From Bog-756 sp052143895 (GTDB lineage: Bacteria; Actinomycetota; Acidimicrobiia; Acidimicrobiales; RAAP-2), in contig JBKQRT010000075.1 in NCBI GenBank assembly GCA_052143895.1, positions 1-6,312 on the forward strand: DNA of 6,312 bases, given 5' to 3'. The notes below the pieces were generated by a model that did no database searches, had not been told where the DNA came from, and was given only the letters and a program-made list of their open reading frames with translations. A program made the translations under genes and the position numbers. Positions within the stretch are counted from its first letter, which is position 1. Every line of letters starts with the position of its first letter. Positions 1-6,177 of this stretch are shown here, one piece after another.

Positions 1-870
1 CTTGAGATGCACGGGCCCGAAGAACGGCAAGCCCGACCACTTCGGCTCAATGATTGCCTCGCGCTGGCCGGGGATCAGGGCGTTGATCGGGACGGGGGTG
101 TAGGTGTGCACGACCGAGCCGAAGATATCGGTGACCACGACCTGGGCCTTGCCGTTCAGCACCTCATTGCCGGTGTTGACGACCTGGTAGTGCACGACGG
201 CGGAGCTCGCACCGAAGCCCAACGGCGAGCTGGAGTAGGTCGCACCCACGTTGGCCGCGGCGACACCGGGGTGCAGAGGGCCGGGCACCCGCACATAGAC
301 GGCGATGCCCTCGCCGCGCTGGACCGCGACCTGTGTGCCGGAGTCGGGTTGGGTGTTGGGGGCCAGGTTGAGCGCCACGATGCCGCCCGCGTGGTCCCCA
401 GGAGAGGCATTCGCTGGGACCTTCACCTCGAAGTGGAACTCGGTCGCCGTGCGCGGCGGCAGGTTGTACTGGTTGACCGGGAGGTTGATCCAGCTCCCGA
501 CGTCCTTGGGGTGGACGTTGGGCGGGTTGAGGGTGAAGACACCCAGTTTCCGGGTGTTGTACGCGTCGGATCCGTACACGTCGAAGTCGAGCGTGGCGTT
601 CGAGTAGTTGGTCAGCACCGCGGTGTCCGACACGGCCTGACCCGGACCGGCGAGGAGGTGGATGGCCGAACGGGACAGGAAGTTCTTGGACTGTGACAGG
701 GGCACGAACGACCACGCCGGCGTCTGGGTCTGGCCCGAGGTGGCGGAGATGCCACCCCCGGCGGTCGCGGCGCCGGCGAGCGGCTGGCCGGCGAGAACGA
801 TGGCACCAAACAGCATCGAGGCGGTGACGCTGATCACCGCTGCCATTCTGCGCGCGTAGGTGTTCCTCAT
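1..870 (-). CDS. DUF916-type WxL-interacting surface protein, C-terminus off the left edge
   Basis: The minus frame is open from ATG 868-870 to base 1: 290 codons without a stop, so the 3' end is missing. A Sec signal peptide spans residues 1 to about 35 (NTYARR, then a hydrophobic stretch, then LAGAATA). Residues about 52-170 look like the DUF916 (WxL peptidoglycan-binding) domain: a beta-rich Ig-like segment with LLAGPGQAVSDTAVLTNYS (72-90) and the typical PGDHAGGIVALN (157-168). Residues about 195-290 form a second Ig-like segment (VHYQVVNTGNEVLNGK, 226-241) placed like the DUF3324 domain of these proteins. Family members end in a transmembrane helix and a basic tail, which would lie outside the window. 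In Firmicutes they hold WxL proteins and peptidoglycan at the surface, and the gene just upstream encodes a WxL-like protein. A GGGGGG tract (881-886) ten to eleven bases before the ATG may be the ribosome binding site. The family call rests on motif memory; a generic Ig-like surface protein is the alternative. Confidence 0.72.
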   Translation of the reverse strand, partial: MRNTYARRMAAVISVTASMLFGAIVLAGQPLAGAATAGGGISATSGQTQTPAWSFVPLSQSKNFLSRSAIHLLAGPGQAVSDTAVLTNYSNATLDFDVYGSDAYNTRKLGVFTLNPPNVHPKDVGSWINLPVNQYNLPPRTATEFHFEVKVPANASPGDHAGGIVALNLAPNTQPDSGTQVAVQRGEGIAVYVRVPGPLHPGVAAANVGATYSSSPLGFGASSAVVHYQVVNTGNEVLNGKAQVVVTDIFGSVVHTYTPVPINALIPGQREAIIEPKWSGLPFFGPVHLK

Positions 871-914
871 GGTGTCGTGGCCCCCCTGGCCGGTCGCTGC
901 CCTGAGACGTCGAT

Positions 915-940
915 GGGGGGACGGCCGGAGCCGTCCCCCC
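915..940 (-). terminator. 11-bp GC-rich hairpin between the two minus-strand genes
   Basis: GGGGGGACGGC (915-925) and GCCGTCCCCCC (930-940) pair perfectly around a four-base loop. It lies 60 bases past the stop of the WxL-like gene and 45 bases before the ATG of the DUF916 gene. No T-tract follows on either strand, which is common in actinobacterial terminators. It could end transcription, let only part of it through, or protect the 3' end of the upstream message. Confidence 0.55.
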
Positions 941-955
941 ACGACGTTACCTCTG

Positions 956-982
956 TGGGACCGACCTCAGCGGTCGGCCCCA
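956..982 (-). terminator. second hairpin just after the WxL-like stop codon
   Basis: TGGG (956-959) pairs with CCCA (979-982) and CCGACC (961-966) with GGTCGG (972-977), with one A-C mismatch (960/978) and a five-base loop. It starts 18 bases after the stop at 1000-1002. Together with the hairpin at 915-940 it forms a tandem structure in the intergenic transcript. Confidence 0.45.
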
Positions 983-999
983 GGGCCTGTTCAGTCCGC

Positions 1000-3141
1000 T
1001 CAGGTGGCGGTGGTGAGCAGGTCCATGGTGGCCGTGTAGTGACCGGCGGCCACGTACGGCGGCACTGCGAGCGACAGCGACGCGTCACAGTTGAACGCAC
1101 CGCCACCGCCACCCGAAGGTGCCTCACAGAGAACCTGCGCAGGCTGCGAGCCGAAGTCGGCCGCACCGCTGTCGCTGGTTCCGAGGTTGGCAATCGGGCC
1201 GGCCTGGACCTCGTACAAGAGGCCGCTCGGGCCCTCTGCACCGGTCGACGGCCAGTTCGGGTCACCCGCGTGGTTCGACGGTGGCGTCGAGCCACCGACC
1301 TGACCGGTCGCGGCGTTCCCCGACGGGTTGTTGGACCCGGCGTTGTCGTTCACCGTGGGGCACTTGATGTTGCTGTTGGTGCCCGTGGCGGCCGATCCGG
1401 CTGCACAGGCATCTGGCCCGTAGACCGGCGGCGACACCGTTCCGCTGGGAACGACCCCGGCGGCAAGGTTGCCCGGGTAGGTCAGGCTGACCGACGGGTT
1501 CCACGTGAGGTAGTCGGCGGGGATGGTGTTGTCGTTACCGACATTCGGGCCGATGAAGTCCGACTCGAGGATGCCGGTCACCGTCCAACCCGAGAGCGTG
1601 CCTCGGGAGTCGTTGACCTCGACCGTGTTCAGCTCGCCCTGACCGGCCTGGAAGACGCCCGGGCCCAAGGTGACTGGGCTCAGGTTGACCAGGATGGCGC
1701 TCGGGTTCTGACCCGGGGCACCGATGCCGCTGGTGGCGGCGTACTCGGTGACCGTGAGGTCAGTGCCGTTCACTTGCTGGCCGATGCCCTGCTGCACGAG
1801 GCAGCTGCCGACGCTCGCGATGTTGCACGTCGCCGTCAGGTCCACGACGCTCAGTGGTCCGAGCACCGCAGTGGCGACGGTGGTTGCACCGACCTTCTGC
1901 GTGACGTCGATGGTCCACGAGCCCGGCACACAGAGCGTGTTGTTGAAGATGGCGCTCGACAGGTCCGAGGTGTTCACCGTGAACGTCTCAGTCCCACCCG
2001 AGCCGACTGCTCCCAGGCTGGTCGCGGGCTGGTTACCCACGGTGCAGCCGGCAGGCGGAACCCACACACCGCTGAAGGTGCTGGTCACGGGGGCCCAACC
2101 GGTCGACCCAGAGAAGGTCGCGCTGGTGTTCGGGCCGACGTTGCCGGAGGGACCGGTACCACCGGTGCCGGTGCCACCCGGGACGTAGAAGGTCGTGGTC
2201 GCGGTCAGCGATCCTGCCTCCAACGTGCCTTCGGCCACGGTCAGGCTGTGGACGCCGGGAGCCAGGCCCTCGGGAAGCACGATGCCCCCGCCCAGGACCG
2301 GATAGGTCGGCGTGCCCGGCGCGCCAAGGGCGTAGGACCCGGCACTGACGGTGAGCGTGCTCGATCCGGTCCCGGCGGTGCCGGCCGACGCGATCGGCGT
2401 GGCCCCGTCGATCAGGACGGACGGGTTCGGGATCGGCGAAGTGCCACCCGTACCCTCTTCCCCGGCTCCCCACCAGTAGCCCGTCGTGCCGAGTTGGGCC
2501 GCGGTGAGCGGCGTCGTCGACGTGTTGGCGTTCACCACGTAGTTCGCACCGAGGTTGATGTTCGTCGGCGTCGGGGAAACCCCTCCGGTGAAGGCGAGGT
2601 TGACCAGAATCAACGGATCCTGTGTGCCCTCGTCGGCCGCGGTGACCAGGTTGGACTGAGAACCGAGGTTCTCGGCCACCAGGCTCGGCGGCGCGGTGAC
2701 GTTGGTGTCACCGTTGGTGTACAACGAGTTCAGGTTCTGGTTGTAGTCACCGGACGCATTCGCTGAACCAGCCAGGTTGGCGTGGGACAGGTCGGCGTAG
2801 CTCTCCTCGTTGGCCGGGTTGTCGTACGCCGCCAAGCCGGAGGCCTGGACGACGGCGACGCTCTCGTTCGCACCGAGCCCGGTGCAGTTGAAGTTGATGG
2901 TGTCGCCGGGCGTGGCGCCGCTGATGGTCCCGACCGGCTGCGTGGCCGGGTAGATCAGACCGGTGGCGGTGACGTGGTTGCCGGTGTTGGTGTCGGTCAC
3001 CGTGCACGAGTACGCACCGGGCGGCGTGACGGCACCGGCCGCTGTCGCCGTCAGTGCGGACACCCCGATGGCGGCGCCCATGAACCCACCCATGAGGGCG
3101 ACTGCCCCCAACGCGGGTCCGAACTTTCTTTTTCCTAACAA
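1000..3141 (-). CDS. Secreted surface protein with C-terminal WxL-like domain
   Basis: 713 residues. The start is TTG (3139-3141), chosen because AAAAGGAG lies seven bases upstream and a clean signal peptide follows (GKRK, hydrophobic 8-35, likely cut near ATAAGA). The body is rich in Gly, Thr, Ser, Ala, Asn and beta-forming residues, as in modular surface proteins. It has ten cysteines, all after the signal peptide (46, 86, 366, 404, 439, 447, 579, 594, 672, 685), an even number that fits disulfides. Residues about 450-713 resemble a WxL domain: VEVNDSRGTLSGWTVTG (507-523) matches its V-D-x-R-G...GW signature, and AAGHYTATMDLL (698-709) matches its closing strand. The motifs are degenerate: W519 is followed by T-V rather than x-L, and the last motif has no Trp. 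There is no LPXTG and no C-terminal membrane helix, so attachment would be non-covalent, as for WxL proteins. It is first in the unit with the DUF916 gene. I do not recognise a family for residues 40-440. Confidence 0.75.
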   Translation of the reverse strand: MLGKRKFGPALGAVALMGGFMGAAIGVSALTATAAGAVTPPGAYSCTVTDTNTGNHVTATGLIYPATQPVGTISGATPGDTINFNCTGLGANESVAVVQASGLAAYDNPANEESYADLSHANLAGSANASGDYNQNLNSLYTNGDTNVTAPPSLVAENLGSQSNLVTAADEGTQDPLILVNLAFTGGVSPTPTNINLGANYVVNANTSTTPLTAAQLGTTGYWWGAGEEGTGGTSPIPNPSVLIDGATPIASAGTAGTGSSTLTVSAGSYALGAPGTPTYPVLGGGIVLPEGLAPGVHSLTVAEGTLEAGSLTATTTFYVPGGTGTGGTGPSGNVGPNTSATFSGSTGWAPVTSTFSGVWVPPAGCTVGNQPATSLGAVGSGGTETFTVNTSDLSSAIFNNTLCVPGSWTIDVTQKVGATTVATAVLGPLSVVDLTATCNIASVGSCLVQQGIGQQVNGTDLTVTEYAATSGIGAPGQNPSAILVNLSPVTLGPGVFQAGQGELNTVEVNDSRGTLSGWTVTGILESDFIGPNVGNDNTIPADYLTWNPSVSLTYPGNLAAGVVPSGTVSPPVYGPDACAAGSAATGTNSNIKCPTVNDNAGSNNPSGNAATGQVGGSTPPSNHAGDPNWPSTGAEGPSGLLYEVQAGPIANLGTSDSGAADFGSQPAQVLCEAPSGGGGGAFNCDASLSLAVPPYVAAGHYTATMDLLTTAT

Positions 3142-3148
3142 GTTGGAT

Positions 3149-3156
3149 CTCCTTTT
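3149..3156 (-). promoter_or_regulatory. Ribosome binding site that fixes the TTG start
   Basis: On the minus strand AAAAGGAG is followed by seven bases (ATCCAAC) and then TTG. It is the best Shine-Dalgarno match in the window and makes the TTG start much more likely than the downstream in-frame ATG at residue 17, which would delete the basic part of the signal peptide. Confidence 0.85.
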
Positions 3157-3373
3157 AAGAGTGAGCGACGGGTGTAGTGGGCTCCCGTAAAGGCAGAAAG
3201 CCCAGCGGCCCCCCGCACTGTCGTCGCCAAGTAGTCACTGCAGGACCCGGACCGCGGGCGCGACGCACTCACCGAAGTGAGTGGACGACTGCGAGCACGA
3301 CCGGGATAGTGCAACTCCCCCGACCCCCTTTCGCCGCAGGCGGTCTCCCGGCGCGGCATCCCCTAACCGAACA

Positions 3374-3402
3374 CACGCGCTGGCGAACATCGCCAGAGCG
3401 TG
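3374..3402. repeat. 29-bp imperfect palindrome
   Basis: CACGC (3374-3378) pairs with GCGTG (3398-3402) and CTGGCGA (3380-3386) with TCGCCAG (3390-3396), with one G-A mismatch and a three-base centre. It lies early in the predicted leader, 36-64 bases after the expected start site. It could be an RNA hairpin or a regulator's operator; the sequence alone does not decide. Confidence 0.5.
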
Positions 3403-3444
3403 ACTCCTCCAGCGGTCCGACATCCCCCGTTGAGACCAGGCGGC

Positions 3445-3473
3445 AACCTAGAAGCAACTTTGGCCCGCGTCAA
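3445..3473 (-). promoter_or_regulatory. Sigma-70-like promoter for the WxL-like/DUF916 genes
   Basis: The minus strand reads TTGACG (3473-3468), a 17-base spacer, then TAGGTT (3450-3445). The first element is one base off TTGACA, the second fits TAnnnT, and the spacing is ideal. Initiation would fall near 3438. No closer promoter-like pair was seen between it and the TTG start. Confidence 0.6.
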
Positions 3474-3551
3474 GCGCGTGTTTGAAGATGCGCGTGCGCG
3501 CTGTCGCGGCGCGGGCAATTCACCCGGCGTTGCAGCGGTGGCTTGTTCGGA

Positions 3552-3591
3552 GGCACTCCACCGGTCCCCTGCCCCGGTCAAGGGGAGTGCC
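3552..3591. repeat. Compound hairpin upstream of the sortase start
   Basis: GGCACTCC (3552-3559) pairs with GGAGTGCC (3584-3591), and inside it ACCGG (3560-3564) pairs with CCGGT (3574-3578), leaving a five-base bulge on one side. This 13-bp structure ends 26 bases before the proposed -10 box of the sortase. It favours reading 3474-3630 as regulatory rather than coding DNA. Confidence 0.45.
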
Positions 3592-3617
3592 GATCCCGCC
3601 CACTCGGCTCACGCTCC

Positions 3618-3623
3618 TACACT
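3618..3623 (+). promoter_or_regulatory. -10 box (TACACT) for a leaderless sortase transcript
   Basis: TACACT fits TAnnnT and is followed by seven bases and then GTG at 3631, the spacing expected when transcription starts at or next to the start codon. No clear -35 element was seen, and no Shine-Dalgarno precedes the GTG. Leaderless messages of this form are common in actinobacteria. Confidence 0.5.
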
Positions 3624-3630
3624 CCCCGCC

Positions 3631-4578
3631 GTGACTCGCACGGGCAGGGTCGTCACGCGCATCGGGCTTGCGCTCTTCGCCGTGGGCGTCCTGGCCATCG
3701 CCTTCGTCGCCTACCAGCTGTGGGGCACCGCCCTCTACGAGGAGCAGGCACAGTCGCACCTCAAGACCGAATTGGCGCAGCAGCTCCACCACGCACTCCC
3801 GACCTCGACGGCGCACCTCGACGCCAAGTCGCCGCTGGCCGGACTGCCTCCACTGGCGCACCAGACGGCGCCGGCGGCGCCGGACCCGGCGGTCAACCAG
3901 CCCATCGGGCTCTTGTCGATCCCCAAGATCGGCCTGCTCGACGCCATCGTCGAGGGTGTGGGCGAGGCCCAACTGGAGCAGGGGCCGGGTCACTACCAGG
4001 GCACGCCGCTGCCCGGGCAGGCCGGCAACGCGTCGATCGCCGGGCACCGCACCACCTACGCCCACCCTTTCTACAACCTCAACGAGCTGACCCCTGGTGA
4101 CGGGATCTACATCCTGACCAAGCAGGGATTCTTCCGCTACAAGGTCACGCAGTCCCAGGTCGTCGCACCGACCGACGTCGCGGTGCTCGATTCGAAGGCG
4201 AACCAGTCGACGCTGACCCTCACGACCTGCAATCCGCGGTACAGCGCGGCCACGCGGCTGGTGGTGACCGCCGACTTCGACCCCGGGCCGGGCAACGCCG
4301 GCAGCCGGCCGTCGTCCACCCCGACGACCGTCGCCGGGACGAAAGCCAACGTATCGACAATTCCTGGCGACTCCCTGACAGGCACCACCAACCCAATCTG
4401 GCCCGTGGTGCTGTGGTCGGCTCTCACGGTGGTCTTGGCCGTCGCCGTGTGGCTCGTGTGGCGCCGCTCGCCCCGGAGATTCCGCTGGCTCGTCGTCCTG
4501 GTGGGAGTGCCGGTGGTGCTGCTGTGCCTGTTGACGTCCTTCGAGCACATCAGCCTGGCTCTGCCCGGCAGCTTCTGA
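3631..4578 (+). CDS. Class E sortase with two C-terminal membrane helices
   Basis: Membrane transpeptidase that cleaves an LAXTG-type signal on exported proteins and joins them to the cell wall. GTG 3631 gives 315 residues. Residues 11-31 are a membrane helix; 32-90 are an Ala/Pro-rich linker; about 91-215 are the catalytic domain. Visible motifs are LLSIPKIGL (94-102), GHYQGTPLPGQAGNASIAGHR (from 120), the class E TTY before PF, LNELTPGD (150-157) and TLTTCNPRYSAATRL (196-210). Catalytic residues are His139, Cys200 and Arg209. After a Thr/Pro-rich stretch come two further hydrophobic helices (about 256-276 and 286-302) separated by a basic RRSPRRFR, which is more than the single N-terminal anchor expected of a sortase. 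The frame stays open upstream to GTG 3400, giving a 392-residue version, but that extension is unlike the family and crosses the minus promoter and a hairpin. The next gene encodes an LAFTG protein, an obvious substrate. Confidence 0.9.
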   Translation: MTRTGRVVTRIGLALFAVGVLAIAFVAYQLWGTALYEEQAQSHLKTELAQQLHHALPTSTAHLDAKSPLAGLPPLAHQTAPAAPDPAVNQPIGLLSIPKIGLLDAIVEGVGEAQLEQGPGHYQGTPLPGQAGNASIAGHRTTYAHPFYNLNELTPGDGIYILTKQGFFRYKVTQSQVVAPTDVAVLDSKANQSTLTLTTCNPRYSAATRLVVTADFDPGPGNAGSRPSSTPTTVAGTKANVSTIPGDSLTGTTNPIWPVVLWSALTVVLAVAVWLVWRRSPRRFRWLVVLVGVPVVLLCLLTSFEHISLALPGSF

Positions 4579-4613
4579 GGATCACGCAGCGTCCATGGCG
4601 CGGGCTGCTTGAC

Positions 4614-4633
4614 GGCCGCTCCACACTGCGGCC
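4614..4633 (+). repeat. Small hairpin after the sortase gene
   Basis: GGCCGC (4614-4619) pairs with GCGGCC (4628-4633) around an eight-base loop, 35 bases past the sortase stop. It precedes a stronger hairpin at 4654-4676 and may belong to the same 3'-end structure. Confidence 0.35.
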
Positions 4634-4653
4634 AAACTCACGCCCGCTGCACC

Positions 4654-4676
4654 GGAGTCCCGTTCGGCGGGACTCC
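4654..4676 (+). terminator. 9-bp hairpin between sortase and LAFTG gene
   Basis: GGAGTCCCG (4654-4662) pairs perfectly with CGGGACTCC (4668-4676) around a five-base loop, 75 bases past the sortase stop and 55 before the next ATG. No T-tract follows. It is a likely terminator or processing site, which suggests the LAFTG gene has its own promoter, although I could not pick one out between 4677 and 4731. Confidence 0.5.
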
Positions 4677-4721
4677 ACATCGGTAGGGGGTCGTGAGGGG
4701 TCAGGGTCGGGCTTCATGCCC

Positions 4722-4728
4722 GGGGGGA
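4722..4728 (+). promoter_or_regulatory. Purine-rich ribosome binding site for the LAFTG gene
   Basis: GGGGGGA lies three bases before ATG 4732. The spacing is short, but the G-run could pair in several registers. It supports ATG 4732 over GTG 4693, which would put a Cys/Gly-rich stretch in front of the signal peptide. Confidence 0.45.
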
Positions 4729-4731
4729 CAA

Positions 4732-6177
4732 ATGCGACGTTTCGGTAGAGATGCTCGGTTCGCTATGGCTGCGGCCGTGGTACTTACTTCGGGAATGGTC
4801 GGTGTCCTGGCCTTTTCGAGCCCGGCGGCAGCGGCGCCCACCCTGGGTGTCTTGCCGAACACCGGGCTGACCAACGGGCAGTCCGTGACCGTGACCGCCT
4901 CCGGGTACCCGGACAGCGCGACGGGTGCCGTCCTCGAGTGCAGCAACGCACCAGGCCAGCCCACCATTTCCGTGGCCGGGAACGCGGTGCCGGTTTCCTG
5001 CACGAATCCCTTCCTCACGCTGAAGACGACGACGGCGACGGGAACTCTCTCCACCAGCTTCACGGTTACCACCGGAACGGTCGGGCCCCCTGCGTCGGGC
5101 ACCGACAGTGCCGGCAACGACGCCGCCACCGACGCCGCGCTCTATCCCTGCCCACCCACTCCGACCCAGGTCAGCGCCGGTGACTCGTGCGTGATTCAGT
5201 TCGGAACCTCCGATGGGACGGCGGCGACACCTGCGCCGATTTCCTTCGCCGGAGGGGGTGGCGGCGGCACCACGACCACGACCACGACGGGGGGCGGCGG
5301 GGGCACCACGACGACGTCGAGCACGTCGACCACGACCACGTCGAGCACCTCGACAACCACGACGTCGAGTACGTCGACCACCACGACGGTGCCGTGCAAC
5401 GCGAAATCGACGACCTCGACGGGTTCACCCAGTCTCACGGCGAACCCGGGCACCTGCCTGAACGGCGGATCCCAGGTCACGGTCACTGGTACGGGATTCG
5501 ACGCGAACTCTCCGGGTGCCATTCTCGAATGCAACAACGACGCCGGGCAACCCACGGCGACCCTGGGCGCCCCGATCAGCCAGGCGGTTCCGGTCTCCTG
5601 CACCGGGGTCACCGCGGCCGGACTTATCACGACGACCGCTTCCGGAGCGCTTTCCGCCAAGTTCACGATCGCCTCGGGAACGACCGGCCCGCCCTGCGGG
5701 AGCACCTACCTGGTCACGACCTGTCCGACCACCGACAGCTCCGGAGGGAACCCGACCACCGACGCGGCGAAGTACCCGTGCCCACCGACGACCGCCCAGC
5801 TCGCAGCCGGCGATTCGTGCACACTGTCCTTCGGCGATGCCGGTGGGAAGCAGGCCACCGTCGCAATCTCCTTCGTGCCCGCACCGACGCCGGTCTCGCC
5901 AGCGGCGGCCGCCGCCGCCAACTCGGCCAGCACCACGGCGACGACGACGGCGGCAGCCGCCACCAAGGCTGCGACTACGTCGGCCGCGACCACCGGAGCG
6001 ACCACAGGCGCCAGCACCCTGGCCTTCACGGGTGCCGGACCGGACACATGGCTCACGCTGCTCGGTGGGCTGCTCCTGCTCGACCTGGGCTTCCTGGTCA
6101 TGACGCTCTACTACCGCCCCCGCGAGATGTTCGTCATGGTGGGGCGCGGGGTCGTTCTCGGGCGCCAACGTCCATAA
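4732..6177 (+). CDS. Sortase-anchored LAFTG surface protein with two Ig-like repeats
   Basis: 481 residues from ATG 4732. Residues 1-34 are a Sec signal peptide (RRFGRDAR, hydrophobic 11-28, PAAA). Residues 37-172 and 233-382 are copies of one beta-rich domain: each has an LTNGQSVTVTASGY-like opening, an LEC..N..GQPT segment, VPVSCT, a GPP turn and DAA.YPCPPT followed by a GDSC strand. The pattern recalls neocarzinostatin-like Ig folds of actinobacteria, without certainty. A Gly/Thr/Ser linker (174-220) separates them, and an Ala/Thr stretch (390-428) forms a stalk. The C-terminus is a sorting signal: LAFTG (430-434, bases 6019-6033), a hydrophobic segment (about 440-461) and a basic tail beginning RPRE. 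The motif fits the LAXTG preference known for class E sortases, and the sortase gene lies directly upstream. The tail, about 20 residues past the membrane segment, is longer than usual, and its end falls where base composition changes. Binding target unknown. Confidence 0.85.
   Translation: MRRFGRDARFAMAAAVVLTSGMVGVLAFSSPAAAAPTLGVLPNTGLTNGQSVTVTASGYPDSATGAVLECSNAPGQPTISVAGNAVPVSCTNPFLTLKTTTATGTLSTSFTVTTGTVGPPASGTDSAGNDAATDAALYPCPPTPTQVSAGDSCVIQFGTSDGTAATPAPISFAGGGGGGTTTTTTTGGGGGTTTTSSTSTTTTSSTSTTTTSSTSTTTTVPCNAKSTTSTGSPSLTANPGTCLNGGSQVTVTGTGFDANSPGAILECNNDAGQPTATLGAPISQAVPVSCTGVTAAGLITTTASGALSAKFTIASGTTGPPCGSTYLVTTCPTTDSSGGNPTTDAAKYPCPPTTAQLAAGDSCTLSFGDAGGKQATVAISFVPAPTPVSPAAAAAANSASTTATTTAAAATKAATTSAATTGATTGASTLAFTGAGPDTWLTLLGGLLLLDLGFLVMTLYYRPREMFVMVGRGVVLGRQRP
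5305..5388 (+). repeat. 24-bp tandem repeat encoding TTTTSSTS
   Basis: Three diverged 24-base copies (5305-5328, 5329-5352, 5353-5376) and a half copy (5377-5388) encode TTTTSSTS three times and then TTTT. They follow two Gly runs separated by seven Thr codons (from about 5251). The region is a flexible linker between the two Ig-like domains and a plausible O-glycosylation site. The copies differ at several third positions, so the array is not freshly expanded. Confidence 0.8.

Larger units (their letters stand above)
3142..3438 (-). promoter_or_regulatory. Long structured 5' leader of the WxL-like gene
   Basis: The promoter at 3445-3473 predicts an untranslated leader of about 297 nt. As minus-strand RNA it can form several local hairpins, listed in order of transcription: an imperfect 12-bp stem (3374-3402); a GAG/CUC plus GCAC/GUGC stem around 3293-3319 whose loop contains UCCC facing an upstream G-rich run; a 7-bp stem closed by a cUUCGg tetraloop (3266-3283); and a 6-bp UGGGCU/AGCCCA stem (3178-3204) ending about 22 bases before the Shine-Dalgarno. 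The tetraloop reads as UUCG only on the minus strand, which supports that strand as the functional one. I could not match it to a known riboswitch: I looked for the cobalamin, c-di-GMP-I, c-di-AMP, glycine and TPP core motifs and did not find them. Confidence 0.5.

Noticed and set aside
7..696. Open frames inside the DUF916 gene (plus 7-696, minus 164-715)
   Set aside because: Arg/Gly/His-rich shadow translations with no recognisable features. The true gene runs off the edge in another minus frame.
877..2766. A 629-codon open frame on the plus strand
   Set aside because: It is antisense to the WxL-like gene, its translation is dominated by Arg/Gly/Val as in shadow frames of GC-rich DNA, and it has no signal, domain or ribosome binding site. 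The minus frame has a clear signal peptide and Shine-Dalgarno.
3235..3423. Possible 62-codon upstream ORF in the leader, with ATG 3421-3423 about 15 bases after the predicted start site
   Set aside because: A G-run directly abuts the ATG without proper spacing, the translation is Arg/Ser-rich and featureless, and the same bases form hairpins. A leader peptide is not excluded but is not supported.
3142..3438. Known riboswitch classes in the leader
   Set aside because: I compared the leader by eye with the core motifs of the cobalamin, c-di-GMP-I, c-di-AMP, glycine and TPP classes. Only short G-rich similarities appeared, not enough to name one.
3520..4548. 342-codon open frame antisense to the sortase
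   Set aside because: Arg/Gly/Asp/Val-rich shadow; the sortase on the other strand has all catalytic motifs.
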